Of a DNA stretch of 64,000 nt, positions 13,465 through 22,361 are shown in pieces. The DNA is from Prosthecobacter algae (lineage in GTDB: Bacteria; Verrucomicrobiota; Verrucomicrobiia; Verrucomicrobiales; Verrucomicrobiaceae): NCBI RefSeq assembly GCF_039542385.1, contig NZ_BAABIA010000001.1, positions 1 through 64,000 on the forward strand, in the 5' to 3' direction. The notes under the pieces were generated by a model. The model saw nothing but the letters and a program-made list of their open reading frames with translations. It ran no database searches and was not told where the DNA came from. Numbering within the stretch: position 1 is the stretch's first letter; every line of letters starts with the position of its first letter. Both the position numbers and the translations under genes were made by a program.

Positions 13465-14639
13465 GCTGCCTCCTTGATTGAGATGATGTTGCTAGGCGTC
13501 TCTGCGGTGGGCAGAATGGCGAAGTATTTTTTGCCCTCTCCTGGCTTCACTAAGCCTTTGTAATGGGTTTCAAGTGTGACCACGTCATGCCCTAACTGCA
13601 CGGCTACAAGAGGGGCGTTTTGATGGAAGTCGTAGCCGTAGGAGGCGCAAGAGTGGCGGCCTGCATTGTGGGGCCATTTGGTAATCTCTGCGGTCTTGCG
13701 TGCCTCCTTCAATCGGTTGCGCATGATCTGAGGGGAAGGGCTGACAGGGCCGCTTGTTTTGACGTGGGGAGTTAGCCACGTCTTGAGGTTGTCTGGCATG
13801 GTGACGACACGGCGGCGGCGCATCTTGGCATTTCGTGGTTTGACCGTTATGGAGCCGTTTAGAACGTCCACGTCTTGCCAGTCTAGGCGGGCCACTTCTG
13901 AGGCTCTTAGACCTGCAAAAAGTGAAATGGCAAGGGCAGGGACAATGACGGGCGCGGCTGCATTTAACAGGGCGGCGGTTTGCTCTAGTGTGAGGATGCC
14001 GGGTTCCTCAGCGTGTGAGGTGGGCACCTTGTAGCGGGTGGCGGCGTTGTGCTCCGTGTAGCCTCGCCCCTGGCACCAGGAGAGAAAGACGGAAATCAGG
14101 CGGTGGTGATTGCCTACCGTAACGGGTGCCAGCTTGAGGCGGTGCAAGTAGCGCTCTACATCGTTCTCGCTCAATTCGGCTACGAGCTTCTTTTTGTGAG
14201 CCGTGGCAAAGCGTTGCAGCGTGGTTTCAATGTCTTGCAGATAACGGGCGCTTTTCCTTTCCCGGCCTTTGGCGGCGTGAAATTCATCGTAGGCGGTGAG
14301 CATGGCGACGGAGACACGGCGGGCGTCTAGGTGGGCTGCATAGTGGGTTAAGGCGGCTTCTAGTGTGAAGTCTTGCACGCCAAGCGTTGCGTAATGGTCT
14401 GCCATTTCCCGCGCCCGAATGACGGCGGCTTTTTCCGCATCGGTCATTTCACCGTGGCGGCGGCCTTCGTTGGTTAATTCCCGCTCCTTCTCGTTGGCGA
14501 AATCACCGACTTCCTTCAATTCGGCTTTATTGCTGGCGTTAAAATAACGGCGTTCACGGGTACCACCTCGCCACCAGCTAACGACATGGGTATAACGCTT
14601 ATGTTTGATCTTCCTGAGAGTGACAAGCGGGCGCTTCAT
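13461..14639 (-). CDS. Tyrosine site-specific integrase of the element
   Basis: A 392-residue recombinase from the ATG at 14639. A longer TTG-started frame would read through the terminal repeat and is rejected. The N-terminal arm-binding part (RYTHVVSWWRGGTRERRYF) is followed by a core-binding domain (LTAYDEFHAAKGRERKSARY, LAPVTVGNHHRLISVFLSWC) and a catalytic domain with Arg in LFAGLRASEVARL, the NAGRHSCASYG box, LGHDVVTLETHY and the nucleophilic Tyr in THYKG. It lies next to the right direct repeat and att site, so it surely moves this element at the tRNA-Arg 3' end. It is complete, unlike the stub at 8931-9398. Confidence 0.9.
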   Translation of the reverse strand: MKRPLVTLRKIKHKRYTHVVSWWRGGTRERRYFNASNKAELKEVGDFANEKERELTNEGRRHGEMTDAEKAAVIRAREMADHYATLGVQDFTLEAALTHYAAHLDARRVSVAMLTAYDEFHAAKGRERKSARYLQDIETTLQRFATAHKKKLVAELSENDVERYLHRLKLAPVTVGNHHRLISVFLSWCQGRGYTEHNAATRYKVPTSHAEEPGILTLEQTAALLNAAAPVIVPALAISLFAGLRASEVARLDWQDVDVLNGSITVKPRNAKMRRRRVVTMPDNLKTWLTPHVKTSGPVSPSPQIMRNRLKEARKTAEITKWPHNAGRHSCASYGYDFHQNAPLVAVQLGHDVVTLETHYKGLVKPGEGKKYFAILPTAETPSNIISIKEAA

Positions 14640-14657
14640 GATGTCCCGATGATGCGA

Positions 14658-14703
14658 GGAAATGCGCCGAAATGCAACTTTTAGTGGCGACAAAGTGGCG
14701 ACA
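14658..14703 (+). repeat. Right copy of 46-bp terminal direct repeat
   Basis: Identical to 9648-9693 and in the same orientation, 39 bp inside the right att core and just upstream of the integrase start. Besides integrase binding, it may let the integrase affect its own promoter. Confidence 0.85.
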
Positions 14704-14742
14704 CTTCAATTTTGGGTGCTTAGATTCGATAAGACCAACGGC

Positions 14743-14786
14743 TTTCTAATCCGATGGTCGCTGGTTCGAATCCAGCCGGGCGCACT
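14743..14786 (+). other. attR core: duplicated tRNA-Arg 3' half
   Basis: Identical to 9513-9556. It lacks the tRNA 5' half, so it is not a gene. It ends three bases before the hupE stop codon. Confidence 0.9.
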
Positions 14787-14788
14787 TT

Positions 14789-15445
14789 TTACCAACGGGC
14801 CCAGGCCCAGTGAAGGCCGGAGAGGGCAATGAGGCTGAGGGCGGGCAGGCAGATGCGGGGGCGGTACCAGGCGCGTTGCCACCAGGGGCTGAAGACGATG
14901 ACGAGTGCGGCGATGAGGACGAGTTGGCCGAGTTCGACGCCGAGGTTGAACCCGAAGAGGGCGGAGAGGGGATTGCGGCGGATGTTTTCCGTCTGCACAA
15001 AGCTGTGGGCAAAGGCCAGGCCGTGGATGACGCCGAAGACCAGGATCATGAGGGGACGCCAGCGCTCAAGACGGGTGGGGTAAAGGCCCTCGAGCGCCAG
15101 AAGGGCGATGCTGAGGCCAACTCCTATTTCGACCCAATGACCTGGTACGGCGAGGCCACTGATGACGACGATGCCTAAGACCAGAGAGTGCGCCAGGGTG
15201 AAAAGCGTGGTCTGCGCCAACAGGATGGGCAGGGTGCGGGAGAGGAAAAACAAGCCGAGGATGAAGGCAATGTGGTCCAACCCCTCGGGAAAGATGTGCC
15301 GGAAGCCTGAAAGCATCTCCTCGCCCAGGATCTGGAGATCCAGCGTGCCCAGGAGCTGAGGCATGAGTTCCTGCAGGCCCAGCAGGAGGAGCAGGGGAGC
15401 TAGCAAGAGACTGTGGAGGCTTTTCAGCATGGGGGCGGCTAGCAT
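14789..15445 (-). CDS. HupE/UreJ family membrane protein
   Basis: A 218-residue protein with six to seven hydrophobic segments. Family signatures are FPEGLDHIAFILGLFFLSRT (metal-binding-like GxDH), TLFTLAHSLVLGIV, VIHGLAFAHSF and GFNLGVELGQL; the histidines within membrane helices are typical of the nickel/cobalt-related HupE/UreJ_2 group. The second ATG at 15430 is an alternative start. No hydrogenase or urease genes adjoin it, so the metal, if any, is unknown. It is divergent from radC. Confidence 0.8.
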   Translation of the reverse strand: MLAAPMLKSLHSLLLAPLLLLLGLQELMPQLLGTLDLQILGEEMLSGFRHIFPEGLDHIAFILGLFFLSRTLPILLAQTTLFTLAHSLVLGIVVISGLAVPGHWVEIGVGLSIALLALEGLYPTRLERWRPLMILVFGVIHGLAFAHSFVQTENIRRNPLSALFGFNLGVELGQLVLIAALVIVFSPWWQRAWYRPRICLPALSLIALSGLHWAWARW

Positions 15446-15516
15446 AACGGAGCAACCTAGGTCGTCCTGATGATTTTTTTGCTTTTCAGTGTGCTTGACT
15501 CACGCCTTCATGGGGG

Positions 15517-16212
15517 ATGTCCCATCGCATTCATGACCTGCCGGAGGAAGATCGCCCTCGTGAACGCCTGCTGCGTCTAGGCCCCGGCGTCCTGACAGAT
15601 GCGGAACTGCTGGCCATCTTTATCAATACCGGGGTGAAGGGGGAAAATGCCATCCAGGTGGCTCAGCGTCTTTTGCGGGAGGTGGGCACGCTGCGGCAGC
15701 TTTCCCGCACCAGTCCGGCTGAGCTAGCCGCTTCGCGTGCTCTGGGGCCGGCGAAGGCGGCGCATCTAGCGGCGGCTTTTGAGATCGGCAAACGGGCCGA
15801 GCGCGAGTGGGCGCGGGATACGCCGATGAATTCGCCCGAGCTGATCTACCGCTACCTGGCGGCGGAAATGCAATGCCTGGCCCATGAGTCCATGCGTGTG
15901 CTGCTGCTGAATACCCGGCTGAATTTGCAGCGGGATGAGGAGCTTTTTCGCGGCACGGTGAATGAGACGGTGGCCCATCCGCGTGAAATTTTGCAATCGG
16001 CCATCGTTCACAAAGCCTACGGTTTCGCGGTGGTGCACAATCACCCCTCGGGAGATCCCAGCCCGAGCGATGCGGATAAGCGCCTGACACGCAGGCTGAA
16101 GGAGGGCGCGGAGGTGCTGGGACTGAACTTTGTGGACCATGTCATCATCGGCCTGCCGGGGGAGAACCGGGGGCAGCCGTATTTTAGTTTTCGCGAAAGT
16201 GGGATGCTGTGA
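15517..16212 (+). CDS. radC: RadC family JAB/MPN domain protein
   Basis: A 231-residue protein with an N-terminal helix-hairpin-helix-like region ([38 protein letters not shown]) and a C-terminal JAMM metal site: the upstream glutamate in [12 protein letters not shown] and the HxH...S..D motif [16 protein letters not shown]. The RadC role in DNA repair is disputed; the fold is a metal-dependent hydrolase-like one. Its length is normal for the family. The ATG at 15517 follows a G-rich stretch. Confidence 0.92.
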   Translation: MSHRIHDLPEEDRPRERLLRLGPGVLTDAELLAIFINTGVKGENAIQVAQRLLREVGTLRQLSRTSPAELAASRALGPAKAAHLAAAFEIGKRAEREWARDTPMNSPELIYRYLAAEMQCLAHESMRVLLLNTRLNLQRDEELFRGTVNETVAHPREILQSAIVHKAYGFAVVHNHPSGDPSPSDADKRLTRRLKEGAEVLGLNFVDHVIIGLPGENRGQPYFSFRESGML

Positions 16213-16264
16213 GGTGAGGCCGCAGCTTGCATTTCCCCCTTGGGCGCGGATGGTTTGGCCAGCC

Positions 16265-16834
16265 ATGCTTTTGATCATCGATAATTACGACTCCTTCACC
16301 TACAACCTCGTCCAGTACTTTGGCGAGATGGGGGCGCAGATGGAGATCCACCGGAATGACCAGATCACCCTGGAAGAGATTGCGAAGCTGAAGCCGGACC
16401 ACATCTGTGTTTCCCCCGGGCCCTGCACGCCGAAAGAGGCGGGCATCAGTTGCGATGTCATCCGCACCTTTGGCCAGAGCATCCCCGTTCTGGGCGTGTG
16501 CCTGGGGCACCAGAGCATCGGCCACGTTTTCGGTGGCGATGTCGTGCGCGCGGGGCGCTTGATGCATGGTAAAACCTCCGTCATCAAGCACACGGGAGAA
16601 TCCGTCTTCAAAGGTCTGCCGCAGCCCTTCACGGCCACGCGTTACCACTCCCTATTGGTGAAGCGGGATACGCTACCGGATTGCCTGGAGATCACGGCAG
16701 TGGCGGGCGATGATGAGAGTGAGATCATGGGCCTGCGGCACAAGGAGCTGCCCATCCATGGCGTGCAGTTCCACCCGGAGTCCATCCTCACTCAGGAAGG
16801 GAAAAAGCTGCTGAAAAACTTCCTGGAGATGTAG
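16265..16834 (+). CDS. pabA/trpG: Glutamine amidotransferase, anthranilate/aminodeoxychorismate synthase component II
   Basis: A 189-residue class I glutamine amidotransferase that releases ammonia from glutamine for the chorismate-using partner in tryptophan or folate synthesis. It begins [20 protein letters not shown] and carries the oxyanion strand [11 protein letters not shown] and the catalytic triad Cys79 (GVCLGHQ), His170 and Glu172 (HPESILT). The start at 16265 matches the family N terminus; a longer upstream frame overlaps radC and is rejected. No trpE or pabB lies next to it, so the choice between TrpG and PabA stays open. Confidence 0.93.
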   Translation: MLLIIDNYDSFTYNLVQYFGEMGAQMEIHRNDQITLEEIAKLKPDHICVSPGPCTPKEAGISCDVIRTFGQSIPVLGVCLGHQSIGHVFGGDVVRAGRLMHGKTSVIKHTGESVFKGLPQPFTATRYHSLLVKRDTLPDCLEITAVAGDDESEIMGLRHKELPIHGVQFHPESILTQEGKKLLKNFLEM

Positions 16835-16910
16835 CGCGAGGCTGCAACTTTCCTCAGGGCGTAGATCGAGAGTCCACGGCCCAGCTTTCCTTTCTGGCGC
16901 GTTTCCTCCC

Positions 16911-17597
16911 ATGACCTACCTCCTCACCTTTCTGGCGGGTTTCATCTGTGGGAAGGCGACTTGGCTGCTGTGGATGGCGTTTCGCTTCATCATGGATGTG
17001 AAGGCCGCGCAGTCCACGGTGGCGGGCTACCTGAATGCTGCGGACTCCCCTAAAGATGTGGAGGCGCGGAGGGCGGTGGAAGCCTGCAAAAACCGGCTGC
17101 GTTGGCAGAAGAAAGTAAATCCGGAGTGGCTGCCACCGCTGGTGGATGAGGTGCCGCGTTTGGTGCGGGACATCGCCCGCATCTACCACCCGCAGCACCC
17201 GGAGCCGCTGCTGGCACCGGGTCTTAGCCAATTCAGCCGGGCGGTGCATTTGGCAGCGCAGGATGTGTCTGACTTTTTGCAGACACGCTCCATCGGTCGC
17301 CTGGTGGATGTCAGCGCCAGCACGGCGCTAAAGACCTGGGAAGTGACGCACAAGATCGCCACGCATGAGGCCATGCAGACGGCTGGGAAGTGGTACCGCC
17401 GCCTTCTGCCCGTGTGGCAGGTGGTGAAGTATAAATCCCCCATGGTGTGGGCAGGGGTAGCGGTCTCAAACGTGGCTGCGCGCACCCTGCAACCCGCCAT
17501 CATTGATATCCTGGCTCGCCGCACCATTGATCTCTACAGCGGGCGGGTCGGCCAAAGTGCACCGCTAATCATACCGGAAGTCGTGGAGCCGAAATGA
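16911..17597 (+). CDS. Membrane-anchored hypothetical protein
   Basis: A 228-residue protein with an N-terminal hydrophobic anchor (YLLTFLAGFICGKATWLLWM) and a long helical, basic body. A second weakly hydrophobic stretch near residues 180-205 (MVWAGVAVSNVAARTLQPAI) may touch the membrane. I do not recognise it. It lies 76 bp downstream of the amidotransferase on the same strand. There are no catalytic motifs. Confidence 0.65.
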   Translation: MTYLLTFLAGFICGKATWLLWMAFRFIMDVKAAQSTVAGYLNAADSPKDVEARRAVEACKNRLRWQKKVNPEWLPPLVDEVPRLVRDIARIYHPQHPEPLLAPGLSQFSRAVHLAAQDVSDFLQTRSIGRLVDVSASTALKTWEVTHKIATHEAMQTAGKWYRRLLPVWQVVKYKSPMVWAGVAVSNVAARTLQPAIIDILARRTIDLYSGRVGQSAPLIIPEVVEPK

Positions 17598-18083
17598 TTG
17601 GCTAACTAAAAGTGGGATTGGTTTGTGGGACGTTGGAGGTCGTTTTTGGGGACTCTGGATGGGAGAGCGAACGAGGTGTGAACCGCCCAGAGTTTTACAT
17701 CGCAGATATAAATTTCAGGAGAATTTTCTCTGTGGGTTTCCTCTCTCTTGCGGTGTGCCTTTCTTCGAAGGTGTGGATGAGCGGCGAGCGCCGCCGCTGG
17801 AAGGAGCGCGGAATTCCTATTCCGCAGTGGGTTGTTAGGAGGTGAAATGTGGAATTGCCAAAAAACGACGCCGAAGTGCAATCGGGGGACGGACGTGGAA
17901 GACGGGTGGAGCGGGTAAGGAAGCTCTTGGTGCTGGGGGCTGGCGACCTACAGCGGAATAGGAATTCCGTTCTCCGTGGGATTTGCAAGGGGGGGAGGGG
18001 GCACGACATGGGAGTTCCGCGAGGACGCGAAACTCAGCACGCAAGATGCGTGCGCTCCATGGCGGACGGGGCGGCGAGGCCAC
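17598..18083. repeat. Intergenic stretch with inverted repeat, likely a dispersed repeat family
   Basis: About 490 bp between convergent genes with no convincing coding frame. GCGGAATTCCTATTCCGC at 17808-17825 reappears inverted near 17952-17969 (one end mismatch), so the two could fold into a long stem. GCGGCG-AGC-GCCGCC nearby forms a separate hairpin. The overall look recalls repeats scattered through Prosthecobacter-like genomes, but copy number cannot be seen from one window. Confidence 0.5.
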
Positions 18084-21000
18084 TCACTTCTTGCCGAAGC
18101 ACTGGATCCGGCCGTCCATGGTGCTCACGTACACGCGGCCTTGAGCCACGGTGATGCCATCCCAGACGGGCGGACTGGTGATTTCCAGGCCAGCGCTTTG
18201 CTCCCCGGTTTCCACATTCACGGCCCACATCTTGGCTCCGCGTTCACCACTGAGGGCGGCATCTTGCTCGGCCAGTTCCTTGAGAATTTCAGGATCGCGT
18301 GCAGCCAGGCGTTCAAAGGCATACTCTTCGTCAATGGTATCGGGTGGGCCGCTGACAAAGAGGGTCTTTCCGGCCAGGGCCATGCTGCGCGCCACGATGG
18401 GCACGTAGCGGTCCCAGGTGTGTTTGACAAAGCTGCCTCCCGCTTTGCCACCGCCACTGGCGCCGCCTTTGAACCACAGCGCCGCGCCTACTTTGCCCTT
18501 ACCCGTTTCCACACCTGCTCCCACGCCGTGGACTTGATTGCCTGAGCTATCGCGGGAGTCGCCATTGTCAAAGTTGCAGACCAGGATCGCCGACTTGGGC
18601 TGGGTATCAGGCGCGGCAAAACGTGATTCCACTTCAGCAGGGGTGAGTGCTTTGTGATAGAGGGCAAATTGATCCATCAGCCCGCTGAAGCTTCCCGCGC
18701 TGCCTTCCGCTGCTCCCTGGCCATTGCCCAGCATGAGGGGATTTTTGGGCCGTGCGGCGATGAGGTCGCCTGTGCCTTGGGCGACCAGTTTGCCATCCAG
18801 GTAAAGGTTCATCACCTTTTCTTGTGACAGAGTGCCCACGATGTGGTGCCAGCCTTCGGTCAAGGCTTCTGCCGAGACAATGGTGGTGACTTTGCCCCCG
18901 CTGCGGACGTGCAGTTGCGGTTTCTTTTCGCGAATGTCCAGGACGACGCCCTGCAGCGGGCCACCGTGGTGGAGGAGGGTGCCGCTGGCGGTGTCTGGCA
19001 GCACCCAGGCCTCGATGGAAAGCGCCTTTTGGCTTGGGTCCAGCACGTCCATGTCAGGGAACTGGACGGAGCCGGGAACGGGCTGGCCTTTGGCCACGGC
19101 CTTGCCTTTCGCTGCGCCTTTGCCCTTGCCTTTTTTCTTGGCTGCATTGGCCTTCATCGTCTCGCTGTGGCCCACCTGCGTTTCTTTGGTCGGTTGCACG
19201 GCGAGGGGCTGGCCATCAGGACCGAGCACCACGGAGTTTCCTTTGCGTTCCGTCTTGGCACCTTCGGTGTCGTAGGCCTGTTCGGGGGGCGCCTTGGGTG
19301 TGGAGAATAGGGTGTACTCCATGGTGGTCGTCCACTTGTAGTACTGGGCTTCGCGTCCGTAGGAATACACGTTTTTGTCATCGTGCACCAAGATGCGGCC
19401 AGCGGGGGCATACTTGCCCGCCTGGAAATATCCGCCATGGCCACCGGCGAAGCTCTTGCCATAGACCCAGTAGCTACGGTGGAAATTGGAGTCATCCAGG
19501 AAACCCATGGGCGCAAACAGGTGCTGGCCTTCGCCTTTGTGGGCACCGCCTTGTTTATCAAAATCGCCGGACACGGGGCCCACCTCCACGCGCTTGCCAT
19601 CGTTGCCTATTTTTTGTGTTCGCAGATAGGTCCATTTGCCATCGCTGCTGAGGATGTCATTCAGCGCCACGGGCATTTGCAGGGTCTTGTGGCGGTCGTT
19701 GAGATCACCCCCGGTGTCGGGATCGCGATCATCGTAGTGTTGCTTCACCTTCATCTCGCCAGTCTTAGCATCCACACGATAAAACCACAGGCCATCATCC
19801 AGGAAGCACGAACGCCCGGAGACAAAAGTGACCAGTCCATTTTCCACCAACACGCTGCCATGCACCGGCCACACGCTTTCCATCATCTCCCAAGCACCAT
19901 GACTGAGCTGGGTAGGAGCCCCTTGGAACTTCCAAATCAACGCGCCATCCTTCGCCCGCAGGCAATAGACATAACCATCTTTGCCGCCAAAGTACACGCG
20001 GCCTTTCCAGTAACTCGGCGGCGAGTCAATGCGGCCTCCGGCGATGAAGTGCCAGGCCTCCTGGCCCGTGGTGGAATCAAACGCGTGGAGGGTGTGGCGA
20101 TCCACCTCCGCGACAAAGGTGAGGCCCCCGGCGCTGGAGCTGGTGCTGAGAGGTGGGGTCAATTTGACCTCCCAGGCCAGGCCCAGGTCTGGCAGCAGGT
20201 CCTGGTTTGAGGAGCCGCTGCGGGCATTGTCGGCCCGGTAGGTGGGCCAGTCTTTGGCATCGGCGTCTTTTTCTTCCACCGCCTCCGCGTAAGCCGGGCC
20301 ACGGCTCAGCCGCTCCGCATCAGGCGTATAGGCGGGCATGGGGTAACGGGGCTGGGAGGCCAGCACGCTCATGCCATCCAGCTTCGCCTCCGGGTAGCAG
20401 GCGCAGTTGTGTGGGCCCGCGTAGGTGAGGCCGTTGGCAGGCAGCACTCCATAGAGACAGGCCCCGCGTACCCAGTGATTGAGATCCCAGTGCTGTTTTT
20501 CCATGTCCACATACTCAATGCCCGTGCGGGACGGCATGAGGTACTTCTCCGTCGCCTTGGCTTGGTAACAGCGATGGTGAAACCAGTAAGTGCCTTCAGG
20601 AACATCCGGGTAAAATTTCTTTTTCACCAGCCCGGTCAGTGGATCGCGGCCCGTGTATTCACCACTCTGGTTGCCGCTGGTGGTGCCCGCATTCCAGACC
20701 AAGCCCTGCGCCACAATGAGGTCCTCCATGCTGCGGTAGCCGCTCTTTTCATGAGAGGCGGTCCACATGTCCTTGCCCGTGTCTGCATGGACGCCCTTCA
20801 TGCTGCCATCACCGCCCGCGTAGAGGATGACGTCATTGTGCAGGAGCACACGCGGGGCGAAGTTGAACTCGTAGAGCTTGCGGCGCTGAGCAGGCACATC
20901 GGCAAATTTCGTCTCGCCCGTTTTCACGTCTAGGCAGGCCAGGCCATCGCCATTGTAGTAAGCGATGCGTTTGTCATCCAGGCAGAGCGTGACGGGGGCG

Positions 21001-22079
21001 ATGCGGTCTTCTTTTTTCCAAAGCGTCTTGCCCGTTTCAGCTTCAATGGCGAAGAGATTGCGCGGTTTGCCATCCCAGTTGAACTCCGTCTCCACGCGCT
21101 TTTGATCGCTCTGCGCCTTGACGGCAAACTCCTCATTCAAGCGCCAAGGTTCCTGATTGGCCAAGGCATACAAGGTGCCGTCGCGATACAGGATCTCTTC
21201 TGTGCCAGCGGTCTGCGCATACTCGCGAATGACTTCGCCCGTGGCTGCATCCAGGCAGGAGATGGGGGCTGCGATACCCATCGTGACATACACTTTGTCC
21301 CCAATGGAAACCAGGCGGCGGGTGAGCTGGGTGGGGCCGGACTTCAGCGGCCACAGGTGCGTGCTCCACTGCGGGATCGGTTTCTTCCAGAGGATGGTGC
21401 CATTGAAGGCATCGCGCGCGATGAGCATGAACTTCGCGGGCATGAGGATGGAGATGCGGCTGCCCTCATCCATGATGTAAAAAATGCGCCCGCCCGAGGA
21501 GACCTTCGCACTGACGGAGGACATGCGGTCATGGTGGCGGCTCCAGCGCGGATTTCCCACCCACTGCATGCGGGTAGGCGGGCCCACCAGCAGGTCTTTG
21601 GAGGTGGTGTTGCCTTTGGAGTCATAGGCGTAGTGCGTCCACTCATCCATGCCCGTGGGCCAGGCCTTCACCGTCTTTTCCCAAGCCCCATTTTTGCGCA
21701 CCATCGCCACACCCAGGGGGGCGAGCACGCGGTCCATCTCTTCTTTGCTGACAGCGGGGTCTTCCACCACCAGCAGGTTCACGAAGTTCTCAATGTAAGG
21801 CAGGTGTTTGCCATTCCAGCTTTCCACCGCCACGGCTCCATACTGCCCGGTTTTGTGCAAAGCTTCGCGCAGGGTTGCCACCTCCTTCGGGTCTTGGGTC
21901 AGGCCCTGCACCTGGTACCGTTCGTTAGCTTTGAGGCGGACGGTCAACTGACCATCTCCACAACCGACATGCACGACGATGCCGCCTTTGACTCCCGACT
22001 GCTGGAGGAGGTCGGTCGCCTCATCGGCCAAAGCAGGCCCGCAAAGGGAAAGGAAGAGGGCAAAGGAGAGTCGCTTCAT
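18084..22079 (-). CDS. Exported PQQ-like beta-propeller protein with methyltransferase-like front and LamG insert
   Basis: A 1,331-residue protein from the ATG at 22079, chosen because it opens with a clean signal peptide (MKRLSFALFLSLCGPALA). Residues about 25-150 resemble a SAM-methyltransferase fold (HVGCGDGQLTVRLK). Several PQQ-type propeller blades follow (GTILWKKPIP, ETGKTLWKKED, TGQEAWHFIAGG, DGALIWKFQGAP, DAKTGEMKVK). A basic Lys/Ala linker (KKKGKGKGAAKGKA) leads to a LamG/concanavalin-like domain at about 1010-1160 (LSIEAWVLPDT, EGWHHIVGTLS, NLYLDGKLVAQG), and a last propeller part closes the chain (LEITSPPVWDGITVAQGRVY). It is exported and probably binds glycans or acts as an oxidoreductase-like scaffold. 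Multi-domain PQQ proteins of this sort are frequent in Planctomycetes/Verrucomicrobia. The catalytic role is unknown. Confidence 0.8.
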   Translation of the reverse strand: MKRLSFALFLSLCGPALADEATDLLQQSGVKGGIVVHVGCGDGQLTVRLKANERYQVQGLTQDPKEVATLREALHKTGQYGAVAVESWNGKHLPYIENFVNLLVVEDPAVSKEEMDRVLAPLGVAMVRKNGAWEKTVKAWPTGMDEWTHYAYDSKGNTTSKDLLVGPPTRMQWVGNPRWSRHHDRMSSVSAKVSSGGRIFYIMDEGSRISILMPAKFMLIARDAFNGTILWKKPIPQWSTHLWPLKSGPTQLTRRLVSIGDKVYVTMGIAAPISCLDAATGEVIREYAQTAGTEEILYRDGTLYALANQEPWRLNEEFAVKAQSDQKRVETEFNWDGKPRNLFAIEAETGKTLWKKEDRIAPVTLCLDDKRIAYYNGDGLACLDVKTGETKFADVPAQRRKLYEFNFAPRVLLHNDVILYAGGDGSMKGVHADTGKDMWTASHEKSGYRSMEDLIVAQGLVWNAGTTSGNQSGEYTGRDPLTGLVKKKFYPDVPEGTYWFHHRCYQAKATEKYLMPSRTGIEYVDMEKQHWDLNHWVRGACLYGVLPANGLTYAGPHNCACYPEAKLDGMSVLASQPRYPMPAYTPDAERLSRGPAYAEAVEEKDADAKDWPTYRADNARSGSSNQDLLPDLGLAWEVKLTPPLSTSSSAGGLTFVAEVDRHTLHAFDSTTGQEAWHFIAGGRIDSPPSYWKGRVYFGGKDGYVYCLRAKDGALIWKFQGAPTQLSHGAWEMMESVWPVHGSVLVENGLVTFVSGRSCFLDDGLWFYRVDAKTGEMKVKQHYDDRDPDTGGDLNDRHKTLQMPVALNDILSSDGKWTYLRTQKIGNDGKRVEVGPVSGDFDKQGGAHKGEGQHLFAPMGFLDDSNFHRSYWVYGKSFAGGHGGYFQAGKYAPAGRILVHDDKNVYSYGREAQYYKWTTTMEYTLFSTPKAPPEQAYDTEGAKTERKGNSVVLGPDGQPLAVQPTKETQVGHSETMKANAAKKKGKGKGAAKGKAVAKGQPVPGSVQFPDMDVLDPSQKALSIEAWVLPDTASGTLLHHGGPLQGVVLDIREKKPQLHVRSGGKVTTIVSAEALTEGWHHIVGTLSQEKVMNLYLDGKLVAQGTGDLIAARPKNPLMLGNGQGAAEGSAGSFSGLMDQFALYHKALTPAEVESRFAAPDTQPKSAILVCNFDNGDSRDSSGNQVHGVGAGVETGKGKVGAALWFKGGASGGGKAGGSFVKHTWDRYVPIVARSMALAGKTLFVSGPPDTIDEEYAFERLAARDPEILKELAEQDAALSGERGAKMWAVNVETGEQSAGLEITSPPVWDGITVAQGRVYVSTMDGRIQCFGKK

Positions 22080-22361
22080 AAAGGAGGGCAAAGTGTCTGT
22101 GAAACGTCCGTGCCGGGAGGTTGTTTCGGCGAACTTTCTGGCAGGCAGAGGCGGATGAAGGCTGCGCACCGAGTTGCGAGAAGGCGGCTCGTTAGCGGAA
22201 TGCTGGGCACGAGGGCCGAATGGCCCAAAGCGCGACCTAAAGAAGTGATTTTTTAAGGTCTTTTAAATACCAAAGAAGATTAAAAATGATGGTTGTTATG
22301 GTTTTTATATTGAAATTCGATTAAATATTCACTAAAATATCTCGAAATCATAAATATTATC

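Larger units (their letters stand above)
9557..14786. mobile_element. 5.2-kb integrative element at tRNA-Arg
   Basis: The element lies between the tRNA 3' end and a second copy of the 44-bp core that abuts the hupE stop codon. It contains an intact integrase next to the right attachment site, a Xis-like protein, a Rep-like protein and a few accessory genes, nearly all leftward. There are no capsid, terminase or conjugation genes. It could be a satellite of a phage or a mobilisable mini-island with excision and replication functions of its own. Removing it would place hupE directly 3' of the tRNA, convergent to it, the likely ancestral arrangement. Confidence 0.85.

Noticed and set aside
14640-14693. 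N-terminal extension of the element integrase from a TTG
   Set aside because: The extension is encoded by the terminal direct repeat; the ATG at 14639 gives a normal integrase N terminus.
14746-15012. Leftward frame ending in ...RLDSNQRPSD
   Set aside because: It runs antisense through the tRNA-Arg 3' fragment; the RLDSNQRPSD tail is a familiar artefact of translated tRNA sequence, and the rest overlaps hupE in another frame.
16130-16264. Longer start for the amidotransferase
   Set aside because: It overlaps radC and adds residues not found in PabA/TrpG; the ATG at 16265 begins the family sequence exactly.
17606-18009. Leftward open frames in the 17.6-18.0 kb gap
   Set aside because: They read through the inverted repeats and have biased, Arg/Pro/Ser-rich content.
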